A stretch of 64,000 bases of DNA, from the NCBI RefSeq assembly GCF_000622085.1, contig NZ_JHWL01000001.1, positions 290,899-354,898 of the forward strand, written 5' to 3'. The notes beneath the pieces are model-generated. The model saw only the letters and a program-made list of their open reading frames with translations, was not told the origin of the DNA and ran no database searches. This DNA is from Butyrivibrio proteoclasticus P6B7 (GTDB lineage: Bacteria; Bacillota; Clostridia; Lachnospirales; Lachnospiraceae). A program made the translations under genes and the position numbers. Below are positions 44,187 through 53,700 of this stretch, piece by piece (position 1 is the first letter of the stretch; each line of letters opens with the position of its first letter).

Positions 44187-45368
44187 ATGGCAAGAAAAGT
44201 AGTTTTGGCAGGAGCATGTAGAACAGCGATTGGAACTATGGGCGGAACACTTAGCACAACCCCAGCTCCAGCACTTGGTGCAATTGTAATCAAGGAGGCG
44301 CTTAAGCGTGCAGGCGTTAAGCCAGAGCAGGTTGATGAAGTATACATGGGCTGCGTTATTCAGGCAGGTCTTGGACAGAACCCAGCCAGACAGTCAGCAA
44401 TCAACGCTGGAATTCCTGTAGAGGTTCCAGCTACAACAATAAACGTTCTTTGCGGATCAGGTCTTCACTGCGTAAACCTGGCTGCTAAGCTCATTGGAAT
44501 GGGCGATGCTGACATCATCGTTGCTGGTGGTATGGAGAACATGTCAATGGCACCTTACCTTATGCAGCAGGGTCGTTACGGATACCGCATGGGATCTGGA
44601 GAACTTCAGGATGCAATGATCAAGGATGCCCTTACAGACGCATTTGGCGGCTATCACATGGGTATCACAGCTGAGAACATCGCTGAGCAGTGGCATCTTA
44701 CAAGACAGCAGCTTGATGAGTTTGCTGCATGGAGCCAGAATAAGGCTGAGAAGGCTATTGCAGAGGGCAAGTTCAAGGAAGAGATCGTTCCTGTAGAGAT
44801 CAAGAAAAAGAAAGAGACAATCATTTTTGACACAGATGAAGGCCCACGTAAGGGCGTTACCGTTGAGGGTATTTCTGGACTTAAGCCAGCATTTAAGAAG
44901 GACGGCGGTGTTGTTACAGCTGCTAACTCTTCAGGTATCAACGACGCAGCTTCTGCAATCATCGTTATGAGCGAAGAGAAGGCAAAAGAGCTTGGAGTTA
45001 AGCCTCTTGGAACATGGATTGCCGGTGAGCTTGCCGGTGTTGAGCCTAGCATCATGGGTATCGGACCTGTTGCTGCAACCAAGAAGGTTATGGCTAAGGC
45101 TGGTTACTCAATTGGAGACTTTGATCTTATCGAAGCAAACGAAGCTTTTGCAGCTCAGTCAGTAGCTGTACAGCATGATCTTGGATTTAGCAATGACGTG
45201 CTTAATGTAAATGGTGGCGCTATTGCTCTTGGACATCCTGTAGGATGCTCAGGCAACAGAATCCTTGTATCACTTCTTTACGAGATGCAGAGACGTGACG
45301 TTCACAAGGGACTTGCAACCCTTTGCGTCGGCGGTGGAATGGGATGTGCAGCGATTGTTGAAAGGTGA
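44187..45368 (+). CDS. Second acetyl-CoA acetyltransferase (thiolase)
   Basis: 393 residues, collinear with the thiolase at 31904 (same VVLAGA.RTAIG start, [18 protein letters not shown]). Catalytic Cys89, His350 and Cys380 are intact. It has its own likely promoter and stands outside the butyrate operon, after the metal transporter and before an HD-GYP regulator. It could serve as a differently regulated isozyme for butyrate formation or for acetoacetyl-CoA use. TGGAGGAAA-type ribosome sequence precedes the ATG. Confidence 0.93.
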   Translation: MARKVVLAGACRTAIGTMGGTLSTTPAPALGAIVIKEALKRAGVKPEQVDEVYMGCVIQAGLGQNPARQSAINAGIPVEVPATTINVLCGSGLHCVNLAAKLIGMGDADIIVAGGMENMSMAPYLMQQGRYGYRMGSGELQDAMIKDALTDAFGGYHMGITAENIAEQWHLTRQQLDEFAAWSQNKAEKAIAEGKFKEEIVPVEIKKKKETIIFDTDEGPRKGVTVEGISGLKPAFKKDGGVVTAANSSGINDAASAIIVMSEEKAKELGVKPLGTWIAGELAGVEPSIMGIGPVAATKKVMAKAGYSIGDFDLIEANEAFAAQSVAVQHDLGFSNDVLNVNGGAIALGHPVGCSGNRILVSLLYEMQRRDVHKGLATLCVGGGMGCAAIVER

Positions 45369-45400
45369 GATAGGAAATCTTTGATTTCTGTGATCGAACC

Positions 45401-45423
45401 TTGTTCTGGCGAGTAACTTCATT
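45401..45423 (+). repeat. TTGTTCTGGCGAGT element, short form
   Basis: TTGTTCTGGCGAGT (45401-45414) is directly joined to AACTTCATT (45415-45423). Both parts are identical to the flanks of the long form at 35092-35132, without the 18-nt insert. Confidence 0.65.
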
Positions 45424-45437
45424 ATTGGAGGGTACAA

Positions 45438-46565
45438 ATGGCAGACCGCTCAATTCTTGTGGTAGATGACAACGAAATCAATAGAGGCATCTTGGGCGAG
45501 ATCTTCAAGGACAAGTACAACATCCTTGAGGCTGGCGATGGAAAAGAAGCCATGAAGATGATGGAAGAAAATGAGGACAAGTTGGCCGCGATTCTTCTTG
45601 ATATCGTAATGCCTGAGATGGATGGTTATGCTGTTCTGGAGGCCATGGCTGAGAAGGATAATCTAAACGATTCCATCCCAGTCCTGATGATCACGGCAGA
45701 TACCTCTACAGAAGCAGAAAGAACCAGCTACCAGAAGGGCGCTGCCGATGTTATCCACAAGCCCTTTGATCCGGTTATTGTAGACAGACGTGTTTCCAGG
45801 AACATTGAGCTTTACGACCATAAGAACAATCTGGAGACCCAGGTTGATGATCAGACCCGTGTTCTTAAGAAACAGTTCATTTATCTTAAAAAGCAGGAAG
45901 AGCGCCTTCGCAGCAGTAACGAGAAGGTAATCGATACCATCGCAACCATAGTTGAGTTCCGTAGCATGGAATCCAGCTATCACCTTAAAAGAATTAAGGG
46001 CTTTGTCCGCATCCTTGCGCTGACAGCCATGAATAACTATCCTGAACTTGGCCTTACGCCTCATCTTATTGATGTTATTACCCAGGCATCAGCCATGCAC
46101 GATATCGGCAAAATATCTGTTCCTGATTCAATACTTCTTAAGCCAGGGCGACTTACTAACGAGGAATTCGAAGTGATGAAGTCCCATACTACAAGGGGTA
46201 GCGAAGTTATTGAGATGTTAAAAGATGTCCAGGATAAAGAGTATTATGAGATGTGTAAGGACATTTGCAGACATCATCATGAAAGATATGACGGCGGCGG
46301 ATATCCTGACAGGCTTAAGGGTGATGAGAACTCAATTGGAGCCCATATAACGGCCCTTGCGGACGTATATGACGCTCTGGTAAGCGACAGAGTATATAAG
46401 GCAGCATTCCCAATGGATAAGGCCTATGACATGATCAAAAATGGAGAATGTGGTGTCTTTTCACCAAAACTCATGGCCTGCTTTGAGTTTGCAAGACCTG
46501 ATATGGAGAAGCTTGTTACCCAGACCAAGGCTGCAGAAGAAGCGGAGAAAAATGGTCCCGTGTAA
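45438..46565 (+). CDS. Response regulator with HD-GYP domain (c-di-GMP phosphodiesterase)
   Basis: 375 residues. Receiver domain 1 to about 120 with D10/D11, phospho-acceptor D55 (LLDIVMPEMDG) and a Lys in IHKPF; a coiled linker (about 130-165); then an HD-GYP domain with MHDIGK, KSHTTRG, HHHERYDGGGYP and ALADVYDAL. The metal ligands and the GYP motif are present, so it should hydrolyse c-di-GMP when phosphorylated. The cognate kinase is not in the window. GGAGGG lies before the ATG; a terminator follows. Confidence 0.93.
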   Translation: MADRSILVVDDNEINRGILGEIFKDKYNILEAGDGKEAMKMMEENEDKLAAILLDIVMPEMDGYAVLEAMAEKDNLNDSIPVLMITADTSTEAERTSYQKGAADVIHKPFDPVIVDRRVSRNIELYDHKNNLETQVDDQTRVLKKQFIYLKKQEERLRSSNEKVIDTIATIVEFRSMESSYHLKRIKGFVRILALTAMNNYPELGLTPHLIDVITQASAMHDIGKISVPDSILLKPGRLTNEEFEVMKSHTTRGSEVIEMLKDVQDKEYYEMCKDICRHHHERYDGGGYPDRLKGDENSIGAHITALADVYDALVSDRVYKAAFPMDKAYDMIKNGECGVFSPKLMACFEFARPDMEKLVTQTKAAEEAEKNGPV

Positions 46566-46579
46566 TGATGACAAATATG

Positions 46580-46609
46580 AAGAAGCCATAGAAATATGGC
46601 TTCTTTTTT
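46580..46609 (+). terminator. Terminator after HD-GYP gene
   Basis: Perfect 11-bp stem (46580-46590 with 46595-46605), GAAA tetraloop, T run. Confidence 0.92.
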
Positions 46610-46732
46610 ATGGGGTGAAAAAACCGTGAAAATTCAGTGATTTCCTTGAAAAACAAGCCGTCTTCCTTTACAATAAATTCGTTGTCTGTTTTTATTACAG
46701 ATATTAAGTATTGTTGGTAAGGAGTGATTAGT

Positions 46733-46936
46733 ATGAAGTTCTTTAAAGGTAGAAATAATGGGGATAAAAAGGCAAGAGCTAAGGTTATTGCACTGGTTAT
46801 CGCTCTTGTTTTCTTTATATCTGTTGTGGCAGGTCTTTTCACAGCTTCCAGAATCAGAAAGCAGAAAAATGAAATGGATGAGCTTGATGCCTATGAGACC
46901 ACAGAGGATGTGGCTATGGCAGAAAAGGCAGCATAA
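46733..46936 (+). CDS. Small single-pass membrane protein
   Basis: 67 residues from the ATG at 46733, with AAGGAG 8 nt upstream. A basic N-terminus (MKFFKGRNNGDKKARAK) is followed by one hydrophobic helix (about 18-38, VIALVIALVFFISVVAGLF) and a charged tail ending in acidic residues. By the positive-inside rule the N-terminus is cytoplasmic. No family recognised. It lies 89 nt before the LppM-like lipoprotein and may be in the same transcript. Confidence 0.65.
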   Translation: MKFFKGRNNGDKKARAKVIALVIALVFFISVVAGLFTASRIRKQKNEMDELDAYETTEDVAMAEKAA

Positions 46937-47025
46937 CTCAAAAGAGATAAAAAGAGAGAAAAATAGATTCAATGTTTAGGGGCATTGATATATAATTTAC
47001 TTCAGAACGGATTTTTGGAGGATAT

Positions 47026-48123
47026 ATGAAGACAAAGGTTAGGGGATTATTTGTACTTTTAGTATGCGTATTGTGCCTTTCTGGCTGCGTTAGATACGAT
47101 GCTAACGTTAAGATCAAGAAGAATGGCAAGGCAGACGTGGCAGTTACTGTAGCTATGTCATCAGCGCTTTCAATGGATGAATACGCTGATTATTTTGATG
47201 ATGAATATGATGATGAGTTTAGCTTATCCAGCGGATTTACAGACGAGCAGATCGAAGAATTTGAGGATCAGGGCTTCGAAGTTGAGAAGTATAGAAAGGA
47301 TGGCTACAACGGCTATACAATTTCTAAGAAGGATGTAGATATCGAAGAGTTTGACGGTAATGATGACCTCTTCGATAAGAAGTTTACCATAGAAAAGGAT
47401 GGTGACATTTACACCATCGACTGGAAGGTATTTGATGCTGACGAAGAGGAAGAAATGCTTATGATGTCCAGCTATATGATAGCTTCCGGTGGATATATGA
47501 AGTTTACTATTGAGCTTCCTAACAAGCCTATGGAACACAATGCTACAGAGGTTTCTGATGATGGTAAGACTCTTACATGGGATCTTCTTTCACTGGATGA
47601 TGATCAGACCGTGTATGTTAAGTACAGAGCAGGCGGAAGCGGGGCACTTGTTCCTATCATCATTGCAATTAGTGTGCTTCTTGTGCTGGCTATCATTGTA
47701 GTTGTTATAATTCTTGTCCTTCATAATAGAAAGAAGCAACAGCAGCAGATGTACGGATATGATCCATATACTCAGTACTACGCGCAGCTTGGACTTCAGG
47801 GCGAGAGAGAAGTGTTCCAGCAGAATCAGCAGAACCAGTACCAGCAGCAGAATCAGTTCCAGCAGAATCAACAGAACCAGTTCAACCAGAACCAGTTTGG
47901 TTTGCAGAATCAATTCCAGCAGCCACAGAACCAGCAGTTCAATCAGAATCAACAGTTCTACCAGAACCAGTTCCAACAGCCGCAGAATCAACAGTTTAAT
48001 CAGAACCAATTCGGCGGCCAGCAGAATATGAACAATCAGCAGAATGCAAATATTCAGCAGAATGCGAATAATCAGCAGAATGCGAATGGCCAGCAGAACA
48101 ACAGCCCAATTCAGTGGCAGTAA
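47026..48123 (+). CDS. LppM-like lipoprotein with C-terminal Q/N-rich tail
   Basis: 365 residues. Lipobox LSGC (Cys21). An extracytoplasmic beta domain (about 25-200) starts CVRYDANVKIKKNGKADVAVTV, as in LppM/DUF3153-type proteins. One transmembrane helix (about 206-231) is followed by basic HNRKK. Then comes a low-complexity tail (about 233-365) rich in Gln and Asn with repeats such as NQFQQPQNQQFNQNQ. The topology puts this tail in the cytoplasm, with the lipid-anchored end outside. The tail could self-associate, which is inference. GGAGG (47017-47021) is 4 nt before the ATG. Confidence 0.8.
   Translation: MKTKVRGLFVLLVCVLCLSGCVRYDANVKIKKNGKADVAVTVAMSSALSMDEYADYFDDEYDDEFSLSSGFTDEQIEEFEDQGFEVEKYRKDGYNGYTISKKDVDIEEFDGNDDLFDKKFTIEKDGDIYTIDWKVFDADEEEEMLMMSSYMIASGGYMKFTIELPNKPMEHNATEVSDDGKTLTWDLLSLDDDQTVYVKYRAGGSGALVPIIIAISVLLVLAIIVVVIILVLHNRKKQQQQMYGYDPYTQYYAQLGLQGEREVFQQNQQNQYQQQNQFQQNQQNQFNQNQFGLQNQFQQPQNQQFNQNQQFYQNQFQQPQNQQFNQNQFGGQQNMNNQQNANIQQNANNQQNANGQQNNSPIQWQ
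47820..48120 (+). repeat. CAG/AAC-rich coding repeat for the Q/N tail
   Basis: The stretch is dominated by CAG, CAA, AAC and AAT codons in an irregular 12-45 nt repeat pattern. It is prone to length change by slippage. Confidence 0.7.
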
Positions 48124-48146
48124 TTAAAGAAACATGAAAAATCATG

Positions 48147-48175
48147 TTGACAAAGCACTAGTCAGTGCATATAAT
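48147..48175 (+). promoter_or_regulatory. Consensus promoter of tRNA-Arg(ACG)
   Basis: TTGACA (48147-48152), 17-nt spacer, TATAAT (48170-48175): a perfect sigma-A promoter. Confidence 0.92.
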
Positions 48176-48204
48176 ATACTTTGTCGCATAAAGCGACAGA
48201 GCTT

Positions 48205-48278
48205 GTGCGTGTAGCTCAGCTGGATAGAGCGTCTGGCTACGGACCAGAAGGTCGTGGGTTCGAATCCTGTCACGCACA
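48205..48278 (+). tRNA. tRNA-Arg (anticodon ACG)
   Basis: Acceptor GTGCGTG/CACGCAC, anticodon stem TCTGG/CCAGA with loop CTACGGA, T-loop GGTTCGAATCC. CCA is not encoded. Confidence 0.95.
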
Positions 48279-48283
48279 CTGTA

Positions 48284-48311
48284 AAGGAATCTCGTAAGAG
48301 GTTCCTTTTTT
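48284..48311 (+). terminator. Terminator after tRNA-Arg
   Basis: 10-bp stem AAGGAATCTC with GAGGTTCCTT, GTAA loop, T run. Confidence 0.85.
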
Positions 48312-48348
48312 ATGATATAGGAAATTTCTCCGAAATTCCTATATCATA
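48311..48348. repeat. Large symmetric inverted repeat
   Basis: A 13-nt arm TATGATATAGGAA (48311-48323) pairs with 48336-48348, with T5 before and A5 after, so it reads as a terminator on both strands. It immediately abuts the tRNA terminator. Confidence 0.7.
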
Positions 48349-48761
48349 AAAAACGCTCCGCTATGGATGCGCACTACTGTGTATGACATTTCACTAGGCT
48401 CGAAAAAACCTCGCCAAGTGATCTGCACATCGCGCGATAGGTAAATGTTGCATAAATGCAACCGCGCTCGGCGCGAGCATGTTGCAAGCAACATGATTTT
48501 TTGTTAATTCTTTTGCCCGATCCACGCGGTATTGATAATACTTCTCATCTATTTCCCAGCTAATTAAGACAGCTCTTTTACCAGATCCCCAGTTCATAAA
48601 ATCTTTATATAAATTAACTCAAACATAAGAATTTGTGAATATTTTGAATGCTATAATACGTTTGAAAGAATACGCAAGACCGATAACTAATAAGGGACAA
48701 ATTTGCTTATAAATATCTTCACTTTGTTTGTACACGTGTAGGTGAGAGAAGGAGGTATTAC
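48349..48761. other. Gene-poor region with clustered hairpins
   Basis: It holds the inverted dispersed repeat (48390-48420); hairpins GTTGCAT/ATGCAAC (48447-48462), CGCGC/GCGCG (48463-48475) and CATGTTGC/GCAACATG (48478-48495, followed by ATTTTTTG); and the MCP upstream region with TATAAT at 48652-48657. A minus-strand frame of 67 codons (48394-48597) runs straight through the hairpins and repeat and is not convincing as a gene. Confidence 0.55.
48390..48420 (-). repeat. Dispersed hairpin repeat, copy 2 (inverted)
   Basis: It matches the reverse complement of copy 1 (35056-35086) at 26 of 31 positions. The stem reads CACTAGGC/GCCAAGTG instead of CACTAGCT/AGCAAGTG: two neighbouring pairs changed on both arms, keeping the pairing. 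Confidence 0.65.
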
Positions 48762-50483
48762 ATGGCACCCAAGGAGCGTAATGGAAAACTGGTTGTAAAA
48801 CTGATCATAGCCGCAATCGCAGCTATTGTGGCAATTGCTACAATCCTTACTGTTATAAGTGCAGTTAATCTGAAGACTACTTACGATGACATGGTTGAAG
48901 AGGAGCTTCGCCTTGCCACAGTTCAGCTTGGCAGTGAGATGTCCAACGTCTGGGATGGTGACTGGACTTATGTAGATGGCGTTCTTTATAAGGGTGAAGA
49001 AAATATCATGGAGGAATACCAGACAATTCTGGAAGAGATGAAGTCTTCCACCGGAGTTGAGTATTCTGTTTTCTACGGCAATGAGCGGGTTCTTACAACC
49101 CTTTCTGAAAATGGTAAGCTGCTTACTGGCTTTACTGTGTCTGACGCAGTTTTCAATGCTGTTGTAGGACAGGGCCAGGAGAAGTACACACCAGGTGCTA
49201 TTCCTGCCGGTGCATCCACCAAGTATTATTCATACTATGCGCCACTTGCCAATGATGACGGAACCAACGTTGGTATGGTTTACTCTGGAAGAGAAACCGA
49301 GGACGTTGACGCTAAGGTTAGAAGCAGCATTATTTTGATGATTGTGCTGGCTATTATCTTTACAGTAGCTCTTTCCTGCCTTGGATATTTTATCGCCATT
49401 AAATCCTCCGTTAAGATGCGCGCCATTGCTGATGAGCTGGGAGTTCTTTCTCAGGGTAATCTGAAGCTCAATATCGATCCTACATATATTGCCAGAAACG
49501 ATGAGATAGGTCTTTTGGCAGACGGTGCCCAGACCCTTAGTAATAAACTTGGCGAAGTTATTAAGACCACAATGGATATGTCTGCTGAGCTTAAGAGTGC
49601 AGGCGCAGAGCTGGCTGATTCTGCTAATCAGGCTTCTGCAGCATCTGGACAGGTAAGCCAGGCCGTTGACGATATTTCCAAGGGCGCTGTTAACCAGGCT
49701 GAGAGCGTAGAGACAGCAGCTGGTAATACACAGGATATTGGACATAATATCGATGAGGTTGCAGACAATGTTCAGCAGCTTAATGGCTACGCTGAGCACA
49801 TGAAGACCTCCTGTGAGGCTGCTATGTCTGCTCTTAACAGTCTTATTGCTCAGAGCTCAGAGGTTCAGGCATCGGTAAAAGATATTGGTAATACAATCGA
49901 TTCTACTAATGAGTCGGCAAAAGAGATTTCTAAGTTCTCTGAAGCTATCACAGAGATCGCATCTCAGACCAACCTTCTTTCACTTAATGCAAGTATCGAA
50001 GCTGCAAGAGCTGGAGAAGCCGGTAAGGGCTTTGCTGTAGTTGCTACCGAGATCGGACAGCTTGCTGTTCAGAGTAGTAATTCTGCAGAGGAAATCAAGA
50101 AGATCGTAGAAAAGCTGGTTGAGGATTCAGAGGCTTCTGTAGCAGTAATGCAGAGACTTAATGATGACTTTACTCAGCAGGAACATCATCTTGATGATAC
50201 CAAGAACAACATGCAGGATATGGCTGACAACGTTGGAAATGTGGCAGACAGTGCAGACAACATCGCACAGCACGTTGAGGAACTTAATAGTGCTAAGGAT
50301 CAGCTTACAGAGATTATTTCAGATCTTTCCGCTATATCAGAAGAAAATGCTGCATCATCAGAAGAGACCAATGCTTCTATGCAGGAGCTGAATGCAACCT
50401 TTGCAATTATCAGCGAGTCTGCATCTAAGCTCCAGGGCCTTGCTTCTGACATGACAGATGCTATCAGCTACTTTAAGCCTTGA
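48762..50483 (+). CDS. Methyl-accepting chemotaxis protein
   Basis: 573 residues. TM1 (about 9-33); extracytoplasmic sensor (about 34-187) of single-Cache type, with [23 protein letters not shown] near its end; TM2 (about 188-210, [20 protein letters not shown]); HAMP (about 210-265); long cytoplasmic coiled hairpin with the conserved tip [19 protein letters not shown] and [11 protein letters not shown]. The ligand is unknown; such Cache domains often bind small acids. Strong ribosome site AAGGAGG. Its signal could reach the CheY/CheX pair at 23.9-25.1 kb (inference). Confidence 0.95.
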   Translation: MAPKERNGKLVVKLIIAAIAAIVAIATILTVISAVNLKTTYDDMVEEELRLATVQLGSEMSNVWDGDWTYVDGVLYKGEENIMEEYQTILEEMKSSTGVEYSVFYGNERVLTTLSENGKLLTGFTVSDAVFNAVVGQGQEKYTPGAIPAGASTKYYSYYAPLANDDGTNVGMVYSGRETEDVDAKVRSSIILMIVLAIIFTVALSCLGYFIAIKSSVKMRAIADELGVLSQGNLKLNIDPTYIARNDEIGLLADGAQTLSNKLGEVIKTTMDMSAELKSAGAELADSANQASAASGQVSQAVDDISKGAVNQAESVETAAGNTQDIGHNIDEVADNVQQLNGYAEHMKTSCEAAMSALNSLIAQSSEVQASVKDIGNTIDSTNESAKEISKFSEAITEIASQTNLLSLNASIEAARAGEAGKGFAVVATEIGQLAVQSSNSAEEIKKIVEKLVEDSEASVAVMQRLNDDFTQQEHHLDDTKNNMQDMADNVGNVADSADNIAQHVEELNSAKDQLTEIISDLSAISEENAASSEETNASMQELNATFAIISESASKLQGLASDMTDAISYFKP

Positions 50484-50557
50484 TGAGTATAGATGGATAA
50501 AAGATCTATTTAAACCATCCATAGCAATAATCATGAAAACGCTATCATAGAGTAATG

Positions 50558-50592
50558 GGGAGGGCTTCCAAAGGGCAGCCCTCCTTTTCTTT
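50558..50592 (+). terminator. Terminator after chemoreceptor gene
   Basis: GGAGGGCT (50559-50566) pairs with AGCCCTCC (50577-50584), then TTTTCTTT. Confidence 0.85.
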
Positions 50593-50670
50593 GTGCAAAA
50601 GCACCAAAATCAGCCCTATAACTTTGTTGATTAATAAGCTAATTTCACGAAAGAAACTGCAGAAAATATC

Positions 50671-50700
50671 TTGTTTTCGCCGGCACCCTTATGCTAAGAT
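50671..50700 (+). promoter_or_regulatory. Candidate promoter of the surface pectinase
   Basis: TTGTTT (50671-50676), 18-nt spacer, TAAGAT (50695-50700). The operator follows from 50715, so a bound repressor would block early transcription. Confidence 0.5.
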
Positions 50701-50714
50701 ATAGGCACATTCAA

Positions 50715-50740
50715 AAATGATGTAAGCGCTTACATCATTT
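50715..50740. promoter_or_regulatory. 26-bp perfect palindromic operator with cre core
   Basis: The core TGTAAGCGCTTACA (50721-50734) is identical to the site before GH105. Here the symmetry extends six bases on each side (AAATGA and TCATTT). A LacI-family or CcpA site is likely. Confidence 0.75.
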
Positions 50741-50785
50741 ATGGGGACAAAAGGTCATATCATGTGAATTTTTGGGAGGATAAGC

Positions 50786-53700
50786 ATGAGAAAAGGGTTA
50801 CGTATGGGGAAAACCAGGGCTAAAGCTGTGGCTACCGCTATGGCTTTGGCGCTGGGAATTTCCAATCTAAGTGGCATTTTGCCATCTTCAGTTGCCTTTG
50901 CAGAGACTGGCGATGATTCTGCAGATCAGGGCACATCCAAGGAATCTACCACGGAGAACACAGAAACTCAGGGTGGATCAGCTGAAAACACTGCTGATCA
51001 GTCTTCTGATGCCCAGAAATCTGGTGGTCAGAGTACAGACGACAAGACATCTGACAACGCCAAGTCTGGTGATGAAATTTCTGAGGGCAAGAAATCGGAT
51101 GATACTACATCTGGTAATAAGACAGATGATAGCAATTCAGACGACAAGAAAACAGACGAGACATCTGACGATAAGAAGACCGACGAGGCAGCATCAGACG
51201 ATACTACAACCGATGACACCACAGCAGATGATACATCCAAGGATGAAACATCTGATGATAAGTCAGAGAAGGAAGATTCTGACAGCAAGAACCGTGGCAC
51301 ATCAGGCTCTGACAGGAACTTTGATGACAACAAGACCGACGTCTGGGACTTTGGCGCAGAGAATCTGGGAGATTCCTATAACAACAGACTTGATGAATAC
51401 ACGATCAACTCTATTTATGGAGAGAGTGTTGCAGCAGGCACAGTAGGTGTCAGCTTTGCCACATTCTCTATTGATGATGACGATTTTTACTATTCATCCA
51501 ACAAGAACAATAACAGAATCATTTCTACTAATGAGAATCTCACAAGACAGCAGAATAATTCATATAAAGACTTAAATGGCAATGTGTTTACAGGTGCCAT
51601 CTATTCTAATTCTTCAGGTAATGTAAACAACTACTTGGCCCTTAAATGCCAGGCTGGAGACATCATCACTTTCTATGTTTCAAGTAATGGTACAGATTCA
51701 ACTTATGTTTTTGAAAATGTAAACGACTCTAGTGACAAGACAGAGTATCAGTACGTTTGCGAGAGCAAGGCTGTTAAAAAAGCTGTCTTTTACCCTTCAA
51801 AGACTGGTACCTATAAGCTCTATTCCCAGAACGAGAAGCTTACAGTCTGTCGAGTTATGAGAGAGCACGCTACATTTTCTGATGTAAACGGCGTTGTGGA
51901 AGGCTATGAAGGAGATAGCTCTTTTGACATAGTATTTACCTGCAAGGCCAATGGCAGCGTGGTTAAGGCTACAGTTACAGACGGCAAGTTCAGCGTAAGC
52001 CTCGCAGAGGGCTTTGATTATGAGATGAGCCTTGAGGGTGCTGACGAGTACGTTATTACTTCTGATAAAGAGATCAACATTAGTGGCGACACAGACCTTA
52101 CAGTTACCGTTGCTTCTGTGGATCTTGTTAGTGTAAGCGGAACTATTGAAGGAATCGACGTTGAGGACGCTGAGGATTTTGTAACCAAGGCCGAGTTTAA
52201 GTTTGAACCTGATGATCAGGATTCAGTTTATGTGCCTGTAATGGCGCTCATCAACGATACCAAGGACGGCGACGACAAGGCAACAATTACCTTTGAGACC
52301 ACCCTCCAGAAGGGCGTTTCATATGAGGTTACAGTGGAAGGCGCCGACGACTACGAGCTTCTTACAAGCGAGATTTCTTTTGCCAAGGACACTAAGGACG
52401 TTGTCCTTAAGCTCCAGAAGAAGGACACAACTAAGTTGGCAGTGGAGATTAAGTGTGATGGCTATGAGCTCAAGGACTTTGCCGAGGCTACCTTCACCTT
52501 CGTGCTGATTGATCCAGACAATGACTACAAGGACACTGATTATTCCTACTCATTTACCGGCAAGGACATTGCAGATGGTAAGGCAGCTCTCCGTCAGGGT
52601 CAGTACCGCGTTATGGTAAAAGAACTACCAACTGGCGTGACCTTTGATGAAGAGCATTCAAGAGATGCATTCATTGACGAGAACCACGTAACAGACGGTG
52701 TTCACACAGTTATCGTCCCATTTACAGTTGCAGATAATTCAAAGATTTCATATAAGAGTACGGTTACCGTTGGTAAGGGCCGTGACTACGAGACAATTTC
52801 TGAAGCTCTTGAAGCTATCAGAAAGATGGACAGATCCGATGATCAGAGGGTTGTAGTATCAATCGACCCAGGCGATTATCAGGAAATGCTGGTGGTGGAC
52901 GTTCCAAACGTAACCTTTAAGAATTCCAAGGCAGGAGGAAGCATCGTTACAACAGACAGCGGTGTTGGTATTGCCGGCGACAGCGTTCGTATCACAAGCT
53001 ACTACGGACATGGCTATTCTTACTATAGTATGGGAAGCGACTGCAAGTACGATGCAGAGCTTTTGGAAGTAAATAATTATAACGGATATAGCTCTTTTAC
53101 CAACCCAGGTGGTTCAACAACATCAGGCAGCTACTGGAATGCCACAGTTGTGGTAAGTGCTTCCGGATTCGAAGCCTATGACGTTATATTCGAGAACTCT
53201 TTTAACCAGTATCAGTCTGAGCTGGCAGCAAAGGACACCATCATTAAGGAGTCTGGAGCAAAGGAGAAGAAGGGCGCTGCTAGAAGTGACATGGCAGCAG
53301 GTGACACAGCAGTTCAGTACAAGGATTATGTAGAAAGAGCTGCAGCCATCGCCTTTACCAACAATGTAATTGATGTTTACATGAATCACTGCGCATTTAT
53401 CGGACGCCAGGATACCTTCTATGGCGGACAGGGAGCGGTACTTGCTCTTTATGACTGCGATATCTATGGCGGAACAGACTACATCTTTGGCGCCATGACA
53501 GCAGTATTTGCCAAGTGTGATCTTGTGTTTAATACTTCCGATTCAGAGAAGGACTACGGATATATAACTGCAGCTCAGCAAAAGAGCGCCAGCACCCGCG
53601 GCTATCTTATGTACAACTGCACAGTTACAAGCACACAGCCAGGTGTTAACACAGCATCAGCAAACGCTTCCAAGCCTGGATACCTTGGAAGACCATGGGC

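Noticed and set aside
48394..48597. Minus-strand frame of 67 codons near tRNA-Arg
   Set aside because: It runs through the inverted dispersed repeat and three hairpins, has no good ribosome site, and its product has no recognisable fold. More likely a chance frame in repeat DNA.
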